A DNA stretch of 64,000 nt from NCBI GenBank assembly GCA_947495165.1, contig CANLXM010000002.1, positions 434,001 through 498,000 on the forward strand, written 5' to 3'. Source of the stretch: an uncultured Cellulomonadaceae bacterium. Lineage in GTDB: Bacteria > Actinomycetota > Actinomycetes > Actinomycetales > Cellulomonadaceae. Positions 42,345-52,569 of the stretch are shown here, one piece after another (position 1 is the stretch's first letter; every line of letters begins with the position of its first letter). The notes below the pieces were generated by a model. The model saw nothing but the letters and a program-made list of their open reading frames with translations. It was not told the origin of the DNA and made no database searches. A program made the translations under genes and the position numbers.

Positions 42345-42395
42345 GAAGAATGGGACCCACACGTCGCCAGGAACGACGTATGGGTCCCATTCTTC
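42345..42395. repeat. 51-bp palindrome between DUF559 gene and response regulator
   Basis: AAGAATGGGACCCA, two bases, CGTCG on the left; CGACG, two bases, TGGGTCCCATTCTT on the right, around a 7-base loop CCAGGAA. Only one of about 21 paired positions mismatches. Same size class and arm/loop build as the 64-bp family but unrelated in sequence. It lies about 100 bp upstream of each divergent gene. Confidence 0.9.
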
Positions 42396-42483
42396 GCCGC
42401 TTGCCGCCGGGGGGCCGGAGGGCCGGGGGCGGCCCGGAGGGATCTCCCAGGCGGCTTTCAGACTCTGGGGGCATCCTGGAGTC

Positions 42484-43218
42484 ATGCGTGCTGGTTCCGT
42501 CACCCCCGAGGCGCGGCTCCTCGTCGTCGACGACGAGCCGAACATCCGCGAGCTGCTCGCCACCTCGCTCCGGTTCGCGGGCTTCGAGATCCACGTCGCC
42601 GCCGACGGCGCCACCGCGCTGCGCCTCGCCCGCGAGGTCGACCCGGACCTGGTCCTGCTGGACGTCATGCTCCCCGACATGGACGGCTTCACCGTGACGC
42701 GCCGCATGCGCGAGGGCGGCCACCACGTGCCCGTCCTGTTCCTGACCGCGCGGGACGACACCGCCGACAAGGTCACCGGCCTCACGGTGGGCGGCGACGA
42801 CTACGTCACCAAGCCGTTCAGCCTCGAGGAGGTCATCGCGCGCATCCGCGCAGTCCTGCGCCGCACCCGGGACACCGCCGACGACGACGGCTCGGTCCTG
42901 CGGTTCGCCGACCTCGAGCTGGACGAGGACACGCACGAGGTCCGCCGCGCGGGACGCGAGATCGACCTGTCTCCGACCGAGTTCAAGCTGCTGCGCTACC
43001 TCATGCTCAACCCCAACCGGGTGCTCTCGAAGGCGCAGATCCTCGACCACGTCTGGCAGTACGACTTCCAGGGCGAGGCGAACATCGTCGAGTCCTACAT
43101 CTCCTACCTCCGTCGCAAGATCGACGTGCCGCCCGCGGCGGGGCAGCCCGCGCCGGCGCCGTTGATCCAGACCAAGCGCGGCGTGGGCTACCTGCTGCGC
43201 ACACCTGCGGGCAGCTGA
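42484..43218 (+). CDS. OmpR-family response regulator
   Basis: 244 residues from ATG 42484. Receiver: LLVVDDEPNIRELLATSLR, phospho-acceptor D60 in LVLLDVMLPDMDG, K110 in DYVTKPFSLEEV. Winged-helix output domain: EIDLSPTEFKLLRYLMLNP, then QILDHVWQYDFQGEANIVES and YISYLRRKID. The N-terminal 10 residues are extra. Followed after 5 bp by its kinase. Stimulus unknown; resembles PrrA/TcrA-type regulators. Longer upstream frames cross the palindrome and are rejected. Confidence 0.94.
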   Translation: MRAGSVTPEARLLVVDDEPNIRELLATSLRFAGFEIHVAADGATALRLAREVDPDLVLLDVMLPDMDGFTVTRRMREGGHHVPVLFLTARDDTADKVTGLTVGGDDYVTKPFSLEEVIARIRAVLRRTRDTADDDGSVLRFADLELDEDTHEVRRAGREIDLSPTEFKLLRYLMLNPNRVLSKAQILDHVWQYDFQGEANIVESYISYLRRKIDVPPAAGQPAPAPLIQTKRGVGYLLRTPAGS

Positions 43219-43223
43219 GGTTC

Positions 43224-44858
43224 GTGAGCTCGCGCTCCTCAGTGCCCGACGACGGTGGCACCGGATCCGCCGGAGCGTCCGGCCAGGCGCCGGGCCCGGT
43301 TCCGCCGCCCCCGCCGGACGCACCACCGCCACCACCACCACCAGCGCCGGACTCCCCGCCGGACTCCCTGCCGACCGACCTCGACGCCGAGCACACCGGA
43401 CTCGCCGCGACCCTGAGCCGGGTCCCCCTGCGCGTGCGCATGGTGGTGCTGATCGTCGCGGCGCTCGTGCTCGGCCTGGCGCTCAGCACCGTCGCCGCGA
43501 CGACGCTCCTGCGCGGCTACCTCGTCGACCAGGTCGACCGCCAGCTGTTGCTCACCGCGTCGGCCGCGCAGGCGGGCGAGCGGGACATCGCCGCCCTCAC
43601 CGCCTCGAGCGCCTTGCCGTCCGAGTACTACTTCGAGGTGCAGAGCGCCGACGGCCAGCGCACGCACGTGATCTACGACCGCCGCAGCACGGCCTCCTGG
43701 GGCGCGCCGGTGATCCCCGACGTCCAGCAGGGCAGCGCGCTGCTCGACGGCGAGCCTTTCACCGTCGAGGGCCAGCGCAGCATCGGCCTGATCATGGGTG
43801 CTGCGGACACGACGTGGCGCGCGGTCGCGGTGCCCCTCGACGACGGCTACGCCGGCACGCTCGTCGTCGCCCTGCCGCTCGCGGACGTGCACGCGATCGG
43901 CGGCCAGCTCGTCAAGATCCTCGTCCTGACCTGCCTGTCCATCGCGCTCCTGGGTGGCCTGCTCAGCTGGTGGGCGGTCCGGCGGTCGCTGCGCCCGCTG
44001 AGCGTCATCGAGGCGACGTCACGCGCGATCGCCGACGGCGACATGAGCCAGCGCATCCCGCCCATCCCGGCGAGCACGGAGGTCGGGTCCGTGGCCGCGT
44101 CGCTCAACGTGATGCTCGGCAAGATCGAGGAGAGCTTCGCCGTCCAGCAGGCGTCCGAGGCCCGCATGCGCCGGTTCGTGTCCGACGCGAGCCACGAGCT
44201 GCGCACGCCTCTGGTGACGATCCGCGGCTACGCCGAGCTGTTCCGCATGGGCGCGCTCGGCGATCAGGGGCAGGCGGCCGCAGCCATGGCGCGCATCGAA
44301 GGATCCGCGGTGCAGATGGGCTCCCTGGTCGAGGACCTCCTCTCCCTCGCCCGGCTCGACGAGGGCCGACCGCTCGTCCGCGAGGAGGTCGACCTGACCG
44401 CCGTGGCCCGCGATGCGCTGGCCGACCTCAACGCCGTCGCGCCCGAGCGAGCCACGGCCCTGGTGCCCGACGACGCCCGCCCGGCCCACGTCGTCGGCGA
44501 TCCGGCCCGCTTGCGCCAGGTCTTGACGAACCTCGTCGGCAACGCGACGACCCACACGCCCGCGGGCACGCCGGTGGAGATCGCGGTGCTGCCCGAGCCC
44601 GGCGCCGTCGTCGTCGAGGTCCGCGACCACGGGCCGGGGATCCCGCCCGAGCACCGCGAGCTCGTGTTCGAGCGCTTCCACCGCGTGGACCCGTCGCGCA
44701 ACTCGTCGTCGGGCGGGTCTGGGCTGGGGATGGCGATCGTCCGATCGATCGTGACCGCGCACGGCGGCACCGTCCGGGTCGCGGAGACTCCGGGCGGCGG
44801 AGCGACGATCGTCCTGCGCCTTCCGACGAGTGGTGCGATAAGGGACGTCGCAGAGTAG
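43224..44858 (+). CDS. HAMP-domain sensor histidine kinase
   Basis: 544 residues from GTG 43224 (GAGG upstream). A Pro-rich cytoplasmic N-terminus of about 70 residues (DAPPPPPPPAPDSPPDSL) precedes membrane helix 1 (VVLIVAALVLGLALSTVAAT), an extracytoplasmic domain of about 130 residues, helix 2 (ILVLTCLSIALLGGLLSWWA), HAMP, the H-box SDASHELRTPLVTIRGYAEL, and the ATPase core (NLVGNATTHTP, DHGPGIP, FERFHRVDPSR, GSGLGMAIV). Cognate to the preceding regulator. Confidence 0.94.
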   Translation: MSSRSSVPDDGGTGSAGASGQAPGPVPPPPPDAPPPPPPPAPDSPPDSLPTDLDAEHTGLAATLSRVPLRVRMVVLIVAALVLGLALSTVAATTLLRGYLVDQVDRQLLLTASAAQAGERDIAALTASSALPSEYYFEVQSADGQRTHVIYDRRSTASWGAPVIPDVQQGSALLDGEPFTVEGQRSIGLIMGAADTTWRAVAVPLDDGYAGTLVVALPLADVHAIGGQLVKILVLTCLSIALLGGLLSWWAVRRSLRPLSVIEATSRAIADGDMSQRIPPIPASTEVGSVAASLNVMLGKIEESFAVQQASEARMRRFVSDASHELRTPLVTIRGYAELFRMGALGDQGQAAAAMARIEGSAVQMGSLVEDLLSLARLDEGRPLVREEVDLTAVARDALADLNAVAPERATALVPDDARPAHVVGDPARLRQVLTNLVGNATTHTPAGTPVEIAVLPEPGAVVVEVRDHGPGIPPEHRELVFERFHRVDPSRNSSSGGSGLGMAIVRSIVTAHGGTVRVAETPGGGATIVLRLPTSGAIRDVAE

Positions 44859-44898
44859 GCTCCTGCGTTGGCATTGCCCCCTGCAACGAAGGCTGGTC

Positions 44899-45597
44899 AT
44901 GGGCGTCACCGACGCACCTCAGTGGTTGATCTCCTCCTGGCTCCGCGACTGCGCGGAGGCGGGGGCGACGGCACCCGAGCATGAGATCCGCGCGACGGGC
45001 GAGCGGCTCCTGGACCTCTGGTCCGACCCCTCCCGCCGCTTCCACGACGTGCGCCACCTCGCGGACGTCCTGAACCGCGTCGACGAGCTCGTCGAGGAGA
45101 CCCACGAGCCAGCGCTCGTGCGGCTCGCGGCCTGGTACCACGGGGCGATCTTCGACGCCGCGGTCAAGGCCGCGTACGCGAACCGCGGCGGGGAGAACGA
45201 GACGGCGAGCGCGCTGCTCGCGCAGGAGGAGCTGGGCGCCCTGGGCGTCGGCGAGGACTCCACCCGGCGCGTGGGCGAGCTGGTGACCGCGCTGCTGCGG
45301 CACAGCCCGGACACTGCGGACTACGACTGCGCCGTGCTCTGCGACGCGGACCTCGCGGTGCTCGCCTCCGAGCCGCAGAAGTACAAGGCATATGTGCGCG
45401 ACGTCCGCGAGGAGTACGCCCACATCCCGACGGCCGACTACCTCCGGGCGCGGATCGCGATCGTCACCAAGCTGCTCAGCCGGGAGTCGTTGTTCTCGAG
45501 CCCGCTGGGTGCCGCGTGGGAGGACGCCGCGCGGCAGAACCTCCAGGCCGAGCTCCAGCGCCTGACCAAGGAAGCGGCGAAGCTCTCGCCCGCCTGA
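44899..45597 (+). CDS. HD-superfamily hydrolase-like protein with altered HD motif
   Basis: 232 residues. RRFHDVRHLADVLNRVDEL and LCDADLAVLASEPQKYKAYV are conserved blocks of this predicted metal-dependent phosphohydrolase family. The usual AAWFHDAVYD block reads AAWYHGAIFD here, so the Asp of the HD pair is Gly. Activity may be lost or changed. Ends 14 bp before a bidirectional terminator. Confidence 0.75.
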   Translation: MGVTDAPQWLISSWLRDCAEAGATAPEHEIRATGERLLDLWSDPSRRFHDVRHLADVLNRVDELVEETHEPALVRLAAWYHGAIFDAAVKAAYANRGGENETASALLAQEELGALGVGEDSTRRVGELVTALLRHSPDTADYDCAVLCDADLAVLASEPQKYKAYVRDVREEYAHIPTADYLRARIAIVTKLLSRESLFSSPLGAAWEDAARQNLQAELQRLTKEAAKLSPA

Positions 45598-45610
45598 CCT
45601 GGGCCGCACG

Positions 45611-45656
45611 CACCGAGGCCCCGGTCTCCCCTGGCGGGGAGGCCGGGGCCTCGGTG
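45611..45656. terminator. bidirectional terminator
   Basis: CACCGAGGCCCCGG pairs perfectly with CCGGGGCCTCGGTG, with a further inner CTCCCC/GGGGAG pairing. It sits between the converging HD-type gene and groEL. Confidence 0.85.
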
Positions 45657-45678
45657 TCAGTCGGCTAGGTGCCTAGGC

Positions 45679-47388
<1,710 letters not shown>

Positions 47389-47459
47389 TCATGTCACGTC
47401 GCGGCCGGTGGCCTCACCGGTCGACCTTTGCTTTCCACTGCCCGCGACCCCGGCACGTG

Positions 47460-47486
47460 CTGTCACTCGGGGCGCGAGAGTGCTAA
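47460..47486. promoter_or_regulatory. CIRCE element 1 (HrcA operator) upstream of groEL
   Basis: CTGTCACTC, nine bases, GAGTGCTAA. Matches the CIRCE consensus TTAGCACTC-N9-GAGTGCTAA except at two positions of the left arm. Confidence 0.8.
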
Positions 47487-47494
47487 CGCCATTA

Positions 47495-47521
47495 TTGGCA
47501 CTCTCACGCCCCGAGTGCAAC
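47495..47521. promoter_or_regulatory. CIRCE element 2 upstream of groEL
   Basis: TTGGCACTC, nine bases, GAGTGCAAC. With element 1 it forms a tandem pair whose outer parts also pair with each other. Double CIRCE is known for actinobacterial groEL genes. Confidence 0.78.
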
Positions 47522-47588
47522 CAAACCTGCGTCGGGTGGACTAAGCCTGTGGCGAAGCCGCGTGGCCGGGCGCGGTCGGCGGACTCGG

Positions 47589-47594
47589 TAGGGT
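47589..47594 (+). promoter_or_regulatory. -10 box TAGGGT for a leaderless transcript
   Basis: TAGGGT ends 7 bases before ATG 47602; no ribosome site present. The same hexamer at the same distance precedes ung at 55364. Confidence 0.4.
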
Positions 47595-47601
47595 CGGGCG
47601 C

Positions 47602-48966
47602 ATGCCGAGGCCAGTCATCCGTCGGGTCGTGGGCCTCGCCGTCGCTCTCGCGTGCGCGCTCGGGGCCACCGCTCTGTGGTTCGCGACCCGCGCACCCGAG
47701 CCGCTGCACATCGACCTGTACCTCGACGGGATCGTCGTCGACCACACGGGCGCCGTCGTCGCCGTGCCCGCGCACCAGGCCGCCGACGTCATCGAGGGCA
47801 CGATCGTCCTCGCTCCCGGGCCCGACGCTCCGGGGGGAGAGCGCGTCGCGGCCGAGCGGCTCGCACGGGAGCAGCTCGACTGGCTCGCCGCCGGGACGCT
47901 GCCGGGTGCAGGGACCTCGCACGAGGGCATGGCCCGGCGCGCGCTGCTGGAGATCCGCGCGCTGATCCGCGCGGACGGCGCGCTGATCGCGGCCGCGCAC
48001 CCGCGCTGGGCCTACGCATGGCCCCGGGACAACTCGTTCGGCGCTGCTGCGCTCGCCTGGTCGGACCATCAGGACGACGCCGTGGGGGTGCTCGACTTCC
48101 TGGCGCGCGTGCAGGCGCCCGACGGCACGTTCGAGGCGCGCTACCTGATCGACGGCTCCGGCCCGCCCGACGGGCGCGCGCCCCAGACCGACGGCACGGG
48201 CTGGGTCCTGTGGTCGCTCGGTCAGGTGGCCGACGCCGCGTCGTCGGGCGAGGAGCGAGGCGTGCGGCCCTCGCTCACGGCCGCCGAGGTCGCCGGTCGG
48301 TTCCGCGCGATGCTGGACCGCTCGACGGACCGCATCCTGGCGCTCATCGACCGCCCCAGCGGACTACCGCCGGCGTCGCCCGACTACTGGGAGGTTCACG
48401 AGGACGCGCTCACCCTCGGCACCGCCGCTCCGCTCCTGGCCGGCCTCGACGCGGCGGAGCGGCTTTACACCGAGATCGGCGAACCCCAGCGCGCGGCGCA
48501 GGCCGGCGCGGGTGCCCGCCGGCTGCGCGTGGCGATCGAGCGAACGTTCGGCGCGCAGGACTACCCACGCTCGATCCGTGGCGGGGCGTCCGACGCCGCC
48601 ACGACCTTCGTGCTGCCCCCGTTCGTCTCCCCCGCGCTCGACGGCGCCGTCGAGGCCTGGGAGGCGTCGGTCGTGGACATGCTCCGGCCGGCCGGCGGGC
48701 TGGCTCCCGGCGGCAGCTGGCGTGAGGACGGGATCTCCTGGACGCCCGAGACCGCGCTCTACGCGCTCGCCGCCGCGCACCAGGGGGACCCCGGGACGGC
48801 GGAGCGATGGCTGTCGTGGTTGAGCGACCACCGCACCGGCACGGGCTCGCTCCCGGAGAAGGTCCTCGCCGGGGGCGAGCCAGCGGCCGTCGCTCCGCTC
48901 GCCTGGACGAACGCGACGGTCCTGCTCACGCTGGCCCGCCTGGACGCCGACGCCCCTGCGCCATGA
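47602..48966 (+). CDS. GH15-like (glucoamylase-type) hydrolase, membrane-anchored or secreted
   Basis: 454 residues. An N-terminal hydrophobic segment (VVGLAVALACALGATALWFA) is a signal or anchor. The (alpha/alpha)6 barrel features of family 15 are recognisable: WAYAWPRDNSFGAAALAWS, SGLPPASPDYWEVHEDALT with the likely catalytic Glu, and SLPEKVLAGGEPAAVAPLAW. Substrate probably an alpha-glucan or related glycan; not certain. Its 3' end overlaps the converging serine-hydrolase gene by 41 bp. Confidence 0.75.
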   Translation: MPRPVIRRVVGLAVALACALGATALWFATRAPEPLHIDLYLDGIVVDHTGAVVAVPAHQAADVIEGTIVLAPGPDAPGGERVAAERLAREQLDWLAAGTLPGAGTSHEGMARRALLEIRALIRADGALIAAAHPRWAYAWPRDNSFGAAALAWSDHQDDAVGVLDFLARVQAPDGTFEARYLIDGSGPPDGRAPQTDGTGWVLWSLGQVADAASSGEERGVRPSLTAAEVAGRFRAMLDRSTDRILALIDRPSGLPPASPDYWEVHEDALTLGTAAPLLAGLDAAERLYTEIGEPQRAAQAGAGARRLRVAIERTFGAQDYPRSIRGGASDAATTFVLPPFVSPALDGAVEAWEASVVDMLRPAGGLAPGGSWREDGISWTPETALYALAAAHQGDPGTAERWLSWLSDHRTGTGSLPEKVLAGGEPAAVAPLAWTNATVLLTLARLDADAPAP

Positions 48967-49828
48967 GGAGGTCGGCCACGAGCTTCTCGGCCTGGGTCGC
49001 GTTCGAGGTGGGCAGCCCGCCCACGGTGTGGGCAGCGGTCACCGTTCCCGCGTCGACGTCGACGACGACGATCCCGCCCGAGCGCAGCGTCGCGCCGTTG
49101 TGCCAGAACCGGGGACGGTCGTCGACCCAGGCGGTGCGTCCCGACAGCGGGTCGAGGAGCGACCCCGGGTCGAGCGCGGTGCGCGCGAGAGCGCTCATGG
49201 TCTCGATGCTGGCCCACAGTCCGCCCGCGCCGGAGAACGGCCCGGTCGACAGGTCCCACTCCTCGAGGACGTTGCCGCGCAGACCCCGGGCTCGGACGGC
49301 GTCGGCTCCCGGCGTGAGCGTGACGGCCTCCCGTGCCAGCCCCGCGGGTCGCACGACCAGGTCCCGCAGCAGCTCGAGCCACGGCGTCCCTTGCGACCGC
49401 TCGATCGCGCGCGTCAGGACGGCATAGCCGAGGTTGGAGTACTCCGGGTCCGTCGGCACCGCCGGGGCCAGCTCCCCCAGCCGCGGCACGACCTCGTCGT
49501 CGAACCGCGCGTCGGTGAACGGTCCGTACGGATCACGGATCATCCGGGCCTGCTCGGGCACGAGGCGAGGCAGCCCCGACCGGTGCTCGACGAGAGCCTC
49601 GAGCGTCAGCCACCCCGGCGCTGCGACCCCGGTGAGCTGCGTGACTGTCGTCGTCCACGCGAGCGCGCCGTCGGCCACCAGGGCGCGCGCGACCGCGGCG
49701 ACCATGACCTTCGAGACCGACCCCCAGCCCAGGAGCGCATCGGCGCGGTGCGCACGGCCGAGGTCCTCGTGCGACACCCTCCCGGCACGGTCGGCCACGC
49801 GCACGGCACGACTGGTCCGCAGGCTCAC
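48926..49828 (-). CDS. serine hydrolase (class C beta-lactamase / DD-peptidase fold)
   Basis: 300 residues from GTG 49828, in a GTGA overlap with the upstream oxidoreductase. Active-site motifs: GWGSVSKVMV (SxxK, S37-K40), PEYSNLGYAVL (YxN), and WHNGATLRSGG in place of KTG. No signal peptide with this start. Such proteins range from esterases to peptidases; specificity unknown. The frame to 50104 overlaps the neighbouring gene and is rejected. Confidence 0.82.
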   Translation of the reverse strand: MSLRTSRAVRVADRAGRVSHEDLGRAHRADALLGWGSVSKVMVAAVARALVADGALAWTTTVTQLTGVAAPGWLTLEALVEHRSGLPRLVPEQARMIRDPYGPFTDARFDDEVVPRLGELAPAVPTDPEYSNLGYAVLTRAIERSQGTPWLELLRDLVVRPAGLAREAVTLTPGADAVRARGLRGNVLEEWDLSTGPFSGAGGLWASIETMSALARTALDPGSLLDPLSGRTAWVDDRPRFWHNGATLRSGGIVVVDVDAGTVTAAHTVGGLPTSNATQAEKLVADLLMAQGRRRPGGPA

Positions 49829-51402
49829 GAGGCGTCCGGCGCGATGCTGGGCAGCGGCAGCCCGCGGCGCGTCAGCAGGCTGCGCGCAGCCGCCCAGCCC
49901 GCCATGCCGTGCACGCCGGGCCCGGGGAGCGCTGCGGACGAGCCGAGGTAGGCGCCCGCGCCGCCCCGGACCTCGCCGAGGTAGTGCGAGTCCCACGCCA
50001 CCTGCGGTCGCGCGAGCATCTGCCACGCAGTCACGGCGCCGAGCGAGATGTCCCCGCCGACCATGGCCTCGTCGTGCTCGGGCAGCCGCCCGGCGGGGAT
50101 GCACCGGGTCGCCACGACACGGTCCCGCACGCCAGGAGCGAACCGCTCGATCTGCGCGAGGACGCGCTCGGTCATGTCGGTCGTCGAGCCGGAGGGCACG
50201 TGCGCGTAGGTCCAGACGGCGCGCAGCCCGTCGCGCTCGCGCGACGGGTCGACGACGACGGGGTCACCGAGCAGCACCATGGGGCGCTCGGGGTCGCGGC
50301 CCGCGCGGATGTCGGCCTGGGCACGCGCGATCTCCCCCGCGGTCCCGGCCACGTGCACGGTGCCCGAGCGTGCGACGTCGGGATCGGCCCACGGGATGGG
50401 GCCGTCGAGGACGAGAGTCACCGCAGACGCCCCCGGCCCGTGCGTGAACCGGCGCAGCTGCGCCCGCACGTGGACTGGCAGCTCGTCGCCGAGCGACGCG
50501 AGCACCGCGGGTACTGCGGTGTCGAAGAGGTAGTCGCGGGCCGGGGGCAGGTCCGCCCGGCGGGTCACGCGCCGACCGGTGAGCACCTGGCCGCCGTGCG
50601 CCTCGAGGTCCGCGAGCAGGGCGTCCGCGATGGCCTGGGAGCCGCCCACCGGGACGGGCCAGCCGACGGAGTGGCCGAGCGTGGCGAGCAGGAGGCCGGT
50701 GGCGCCCGCGACGGGGCCGCGGATCGGCGACATGGAGTGCACGGCGACCCCGGCGAACAGGGCACCCGCGGGACCGTCGGTCGGGCGGTTGAGCACGCCC
50801 GCACCGAGCGCGGCCGCCGCCCGGAACGCACGCCAGAGGTCCGGGCCCCGCAGGTCCGTGACCGACGCCCGCGGAGTCCACTCTCCGGGCCGGTGCCCGG
50901 CGAGCAGCAGGCGGCGCCGGTCGCCGAGCGTGAGCTCGACGACGGCGTCGGCGTGCGCGACGAGCGGCGCCAAGGTCCGCCGCCAGGCCGCGCCGTCGGC
51001 GCCCAGACCGTCGACCGTGCGGTCGAGGTCGCGGTACGCGATGGCGGCACGCCCGTGCGGGCCCTCGACGAGCGGCTGGGCGTAGGAGATCTCCGGCACG
51101 GCCAGGTCGACGCCGCGCGCGCCCAGGTCGAACTCGCGCAGGAAGGGTGACGCGAGCCCGAGCGGGTGCACGGCCGAGCAGAGGTCGTGCGGCAGGGAGG
51201 CGATCACGTCGGTCGAGGCGTCGGCGCGTCGCTGCACGACGCCGCGCAGCCCGAGGGGCGCCGTGCGGGCGCCCCCGCCCGGAGTCGGCTGTGCCTCGAG
51301 GACCTCGACGGACAAGCCCGCCCGGGCGAGGGTCACCGCGGCCGCAAGCCCGTTGGGACCTGAGCCGACGACGACGACGTCGGGCCCCGTGGTCCTCGTC
51401 AT
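49825..51402 (-). CDS. FAD-dependent oxidoreductase, phytoene desaturase-like
   Basis: 525 residues. DVVVVGSGPNGLAAAVTLAR is the dinucleotide-binding motif; EVLEAQPTPGGGARTAPLGL follows, and the C-terminus GPGVHGMAGWAAARSLLTRR is the second FAD contact seen in CrtI-like and NAD(P)/FAD-dependent enzymes. No carotenoid genes are nearby, so the substrate is unknown. Translationally coupled to the serine hydrolase. Confidence 0.87.
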   Translation of the reverse strand: MTRTTGPDVVVVGSGPNGLAAAVTLARAGLSVEVLEAQPTPGGGARTAPLGLRGVVQRRADASTDVIASLPHDLCSAVHPLGLASPFLREFDLGARGVDLAVPEISYAQPLVEGPHGRAAIAYRDLDRTVDGLGADGAAWRRTLAPLVAHADAVVELTLGDRRRLLLAGHRPGEWTPRASVTDLRGPDLWRAFRAAAALGAGVLNRPTDGPAGALFAGVAVHSMSPIRGPVAGATGLLLATLGHSVGWPVPVGGSQAIADALLADLEAHGGQVLTGRRVTRRADLPPARDYLFDTAVPAVLASLGDELPVHVRAQLRRFTHGPGASAVTLVLDGPIPWADPDVARSGTVHVAGTAGEIARAQADIRAGRDPERPMVLLGDPVVVDPSRERDGLRAVWTYAHVPSGSTTDMTERVLAQIERFAPGVRDRVVATRCIPAGRLPEHDEAMVGGDISLGAVTAWQMLARPQVAWDSHYLGEVRGGAGAYLGSSAALPGPGVHGMAGWAAARSLLTRRGLPLPSIAPDAS

Positions 51403-51478
51403 GCGCCCGCCCTCCGCTCGTCCTACCAGCCTCGTCCGAGACTAGGTGAGGTCGCGCAGCGGCGAAAGGCGGGGCGCG

Positions 51479-52114
51479 TCAGCCCGAGTAGTCCGGGCGC
51501 AGGATGACGGAGACGGGACCTCGGAGCGACTCCACGAGCGTCGCCCCCTGCACGCCGAGGGACTCGGCGATGGCCTCGGCCTCGTCCGCATACTCCTCGC
51601 TCTGGTACCAGACGCTCGTCACCGACGGCGGGGTGCCCGTGAAGTTCGCGGCCTCGGCGCCCGTCCAGCCGTCCGCGACGAGGGACTGTGCCGCGCTGGC
51701 CGCGAGACCGGACACGTTGGTCGAGTTCAGCACCCGGATCGGGACGGCTTGGTCGAGCTCCGGGGACTGCTCCGGGGTCTCCTCGTCGCTCGGCTCGTCG
51801 GCCGGTTCCTCGGGCTCGTCCGGGGTCGACTCCGCGTCGGTCGGCTCCTCGGCGCTCTCACCCGTCGTCGGAGCACCGGTCGGGTCCACCGGGGCCGTGC
51901 TCGACGTCGCCGGGCCGGCGGCCGTCTTCTTGTCCGTCGTCTGCGTGGAGAACCACCACACGATCCCGTAGGCGAGGAGCGCCGCGACGACGAGCACGAT
52001 CACGAACGCGCGCAGGCGGTCCCACGTCCCGCGACGAGGCAGGTGCACACCGACGGGCTGTCCAGGGACGGGGGGCTCGTCGAACTCGTCCTTCGGGTAC
52101 GGGTAGTCGTTCAC
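51479..52114 (-). CDS. LytR_C domain membrane protein
   Basis: 211 residues. One membrane helix (LRAFVIVLVVAALLAYGIVW) after a cytoplasmic N-terminus, then an acidic Pro/Glu/Thr linker, then a C-terminal LytR_C domain (IRVLNSTNVSGLAASAAQSL, SVWYQSEEYADEAEAIAESL, SVILRPDYSG). Family often linked with cell-wall polymer attachment proteins; here it stands alone. Confidence 0.85.
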   Translation of the reverse strand: MNDYPYPKDEFDEPPVPGQPVGVHLPRRGTWDRLRAFVIVLVVAALLAYGIVWWFSTQTTDKKTAAGPATSSTAPVDPTGAPTTGESAEEPTDAESTPDEPEEPADEPSDEETPEQSPELDQAVPIRVLNSTNVSGLAASAAQSLVADGWTGAEAANFTGTPPSVTSVWYQSEEYADEAEAIAESLGVQGATLVESLRGPVSVILRPDYSG

Positions 52115-52157
52115 GCCAGACAGGCTACCGCCCAGCCGTGGCTGGACCGGTCAGGCC

Positions 52158-52177
52158 GTCCCGGGTTCACCCGGGAC
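52158..52177 (-). terminator. hairpin terminator after DUF3263 gene
   Basis: GTCCCGGGT, two bases, ACCCGGGAC: a perfect 9-bp stem 8 bp past the DUF3263 stop and 44 bp before the LytR_C start. No T-run. Confidence 0.6.
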
Positions 52178-52184
52178 CCCGACG

Positions 52185-52469
52185 TCAGGCCTCGGCGCCC
52201 AGGCGGCGGGCGGAGCGGGCGCGCTGGCGGCTCGCGCGCAGGCGACGCAGGCGCTTGACGAGCATGGGGTCGTGCTCGAGGGCCGCGTCCGTGTCGATCA
52301 GGACGTTGAGCACCTGGTAGTAGCGCGTGGCCGAGAGGTCGAACAGCTCACGGACGGCCTGCTCCTTGGCGCCGGCGTACTTCCACCACTGGCGCTCGAA
52401 CGCGAGGATCTCGCGGTCCCGCTCGGTGAGGCCCGACGGCTCCTCGGTGACGCTCTGCAGGTGGCTCAT
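52185..52469 (-). CDS. DUF3263 family small protein
   Basis: 94 residues. LTERDREILAFERQWWKYAG, then KEQAVRELFDLSATRYYQVL, is the DUF3263 signature, a compact helix-turn-helix-like domain restricted to actinobacteria; the tail is Arg-rich (RLRRLRASRQRARSARRLG). Probably DNA-binding. GAGGGGAGA precedes the ATG. Confidence 0.88.
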   Translation of the reverse strand: MSHLQSVTEEPSGLTERDREILAFERQWWKYAGAKEQAVRELFDLSATRYYQVLNVLIDTDAALEHDPMLVKRLRRLRASRQRARSARRLGAEA

Positions 52470-52545
52470 CGTGTCTCCCCTCGCGTGCGGCCGCGTCAGA
52501 CGTGGCGCGCGAGCCCGACGCTCGCCGCGAGGGCCATGCTACGCC

Positions 52546-52569
52546 GCGAATGACACCCGTGTCATTCGC
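52546..52569. promoter_or_regulatory. 24-bp perfect inverted repeat between P-type ATPase and DUF3263 gene
   Basis: GCGAATGACAC, CC, GTGTCATTCGC. The right arm contains the TGA stop of the ATPase gene. On the minus strand a TAGCAT -10-like box follows at about 52539-52534, so the palindrome is placed like an operator for the DUF3263 gene. It could also end ATPase transcription. Confidence 0.55.

Noticed and set aside
47478..47503. A single operator GAGTGCTAA-N8-TTGGCACTC
   Set aside because: Arm order is the reverse of CIRCE. Reading outward gives two proper N9 CIRCE elements sharing this centre.
49825..51402. Carotenoid biosynthesis gene (crtI)
   Set aside because: The FAD fold is similar but no other carotenoid gene is nearby, and the family contains many other oxidoreductases.
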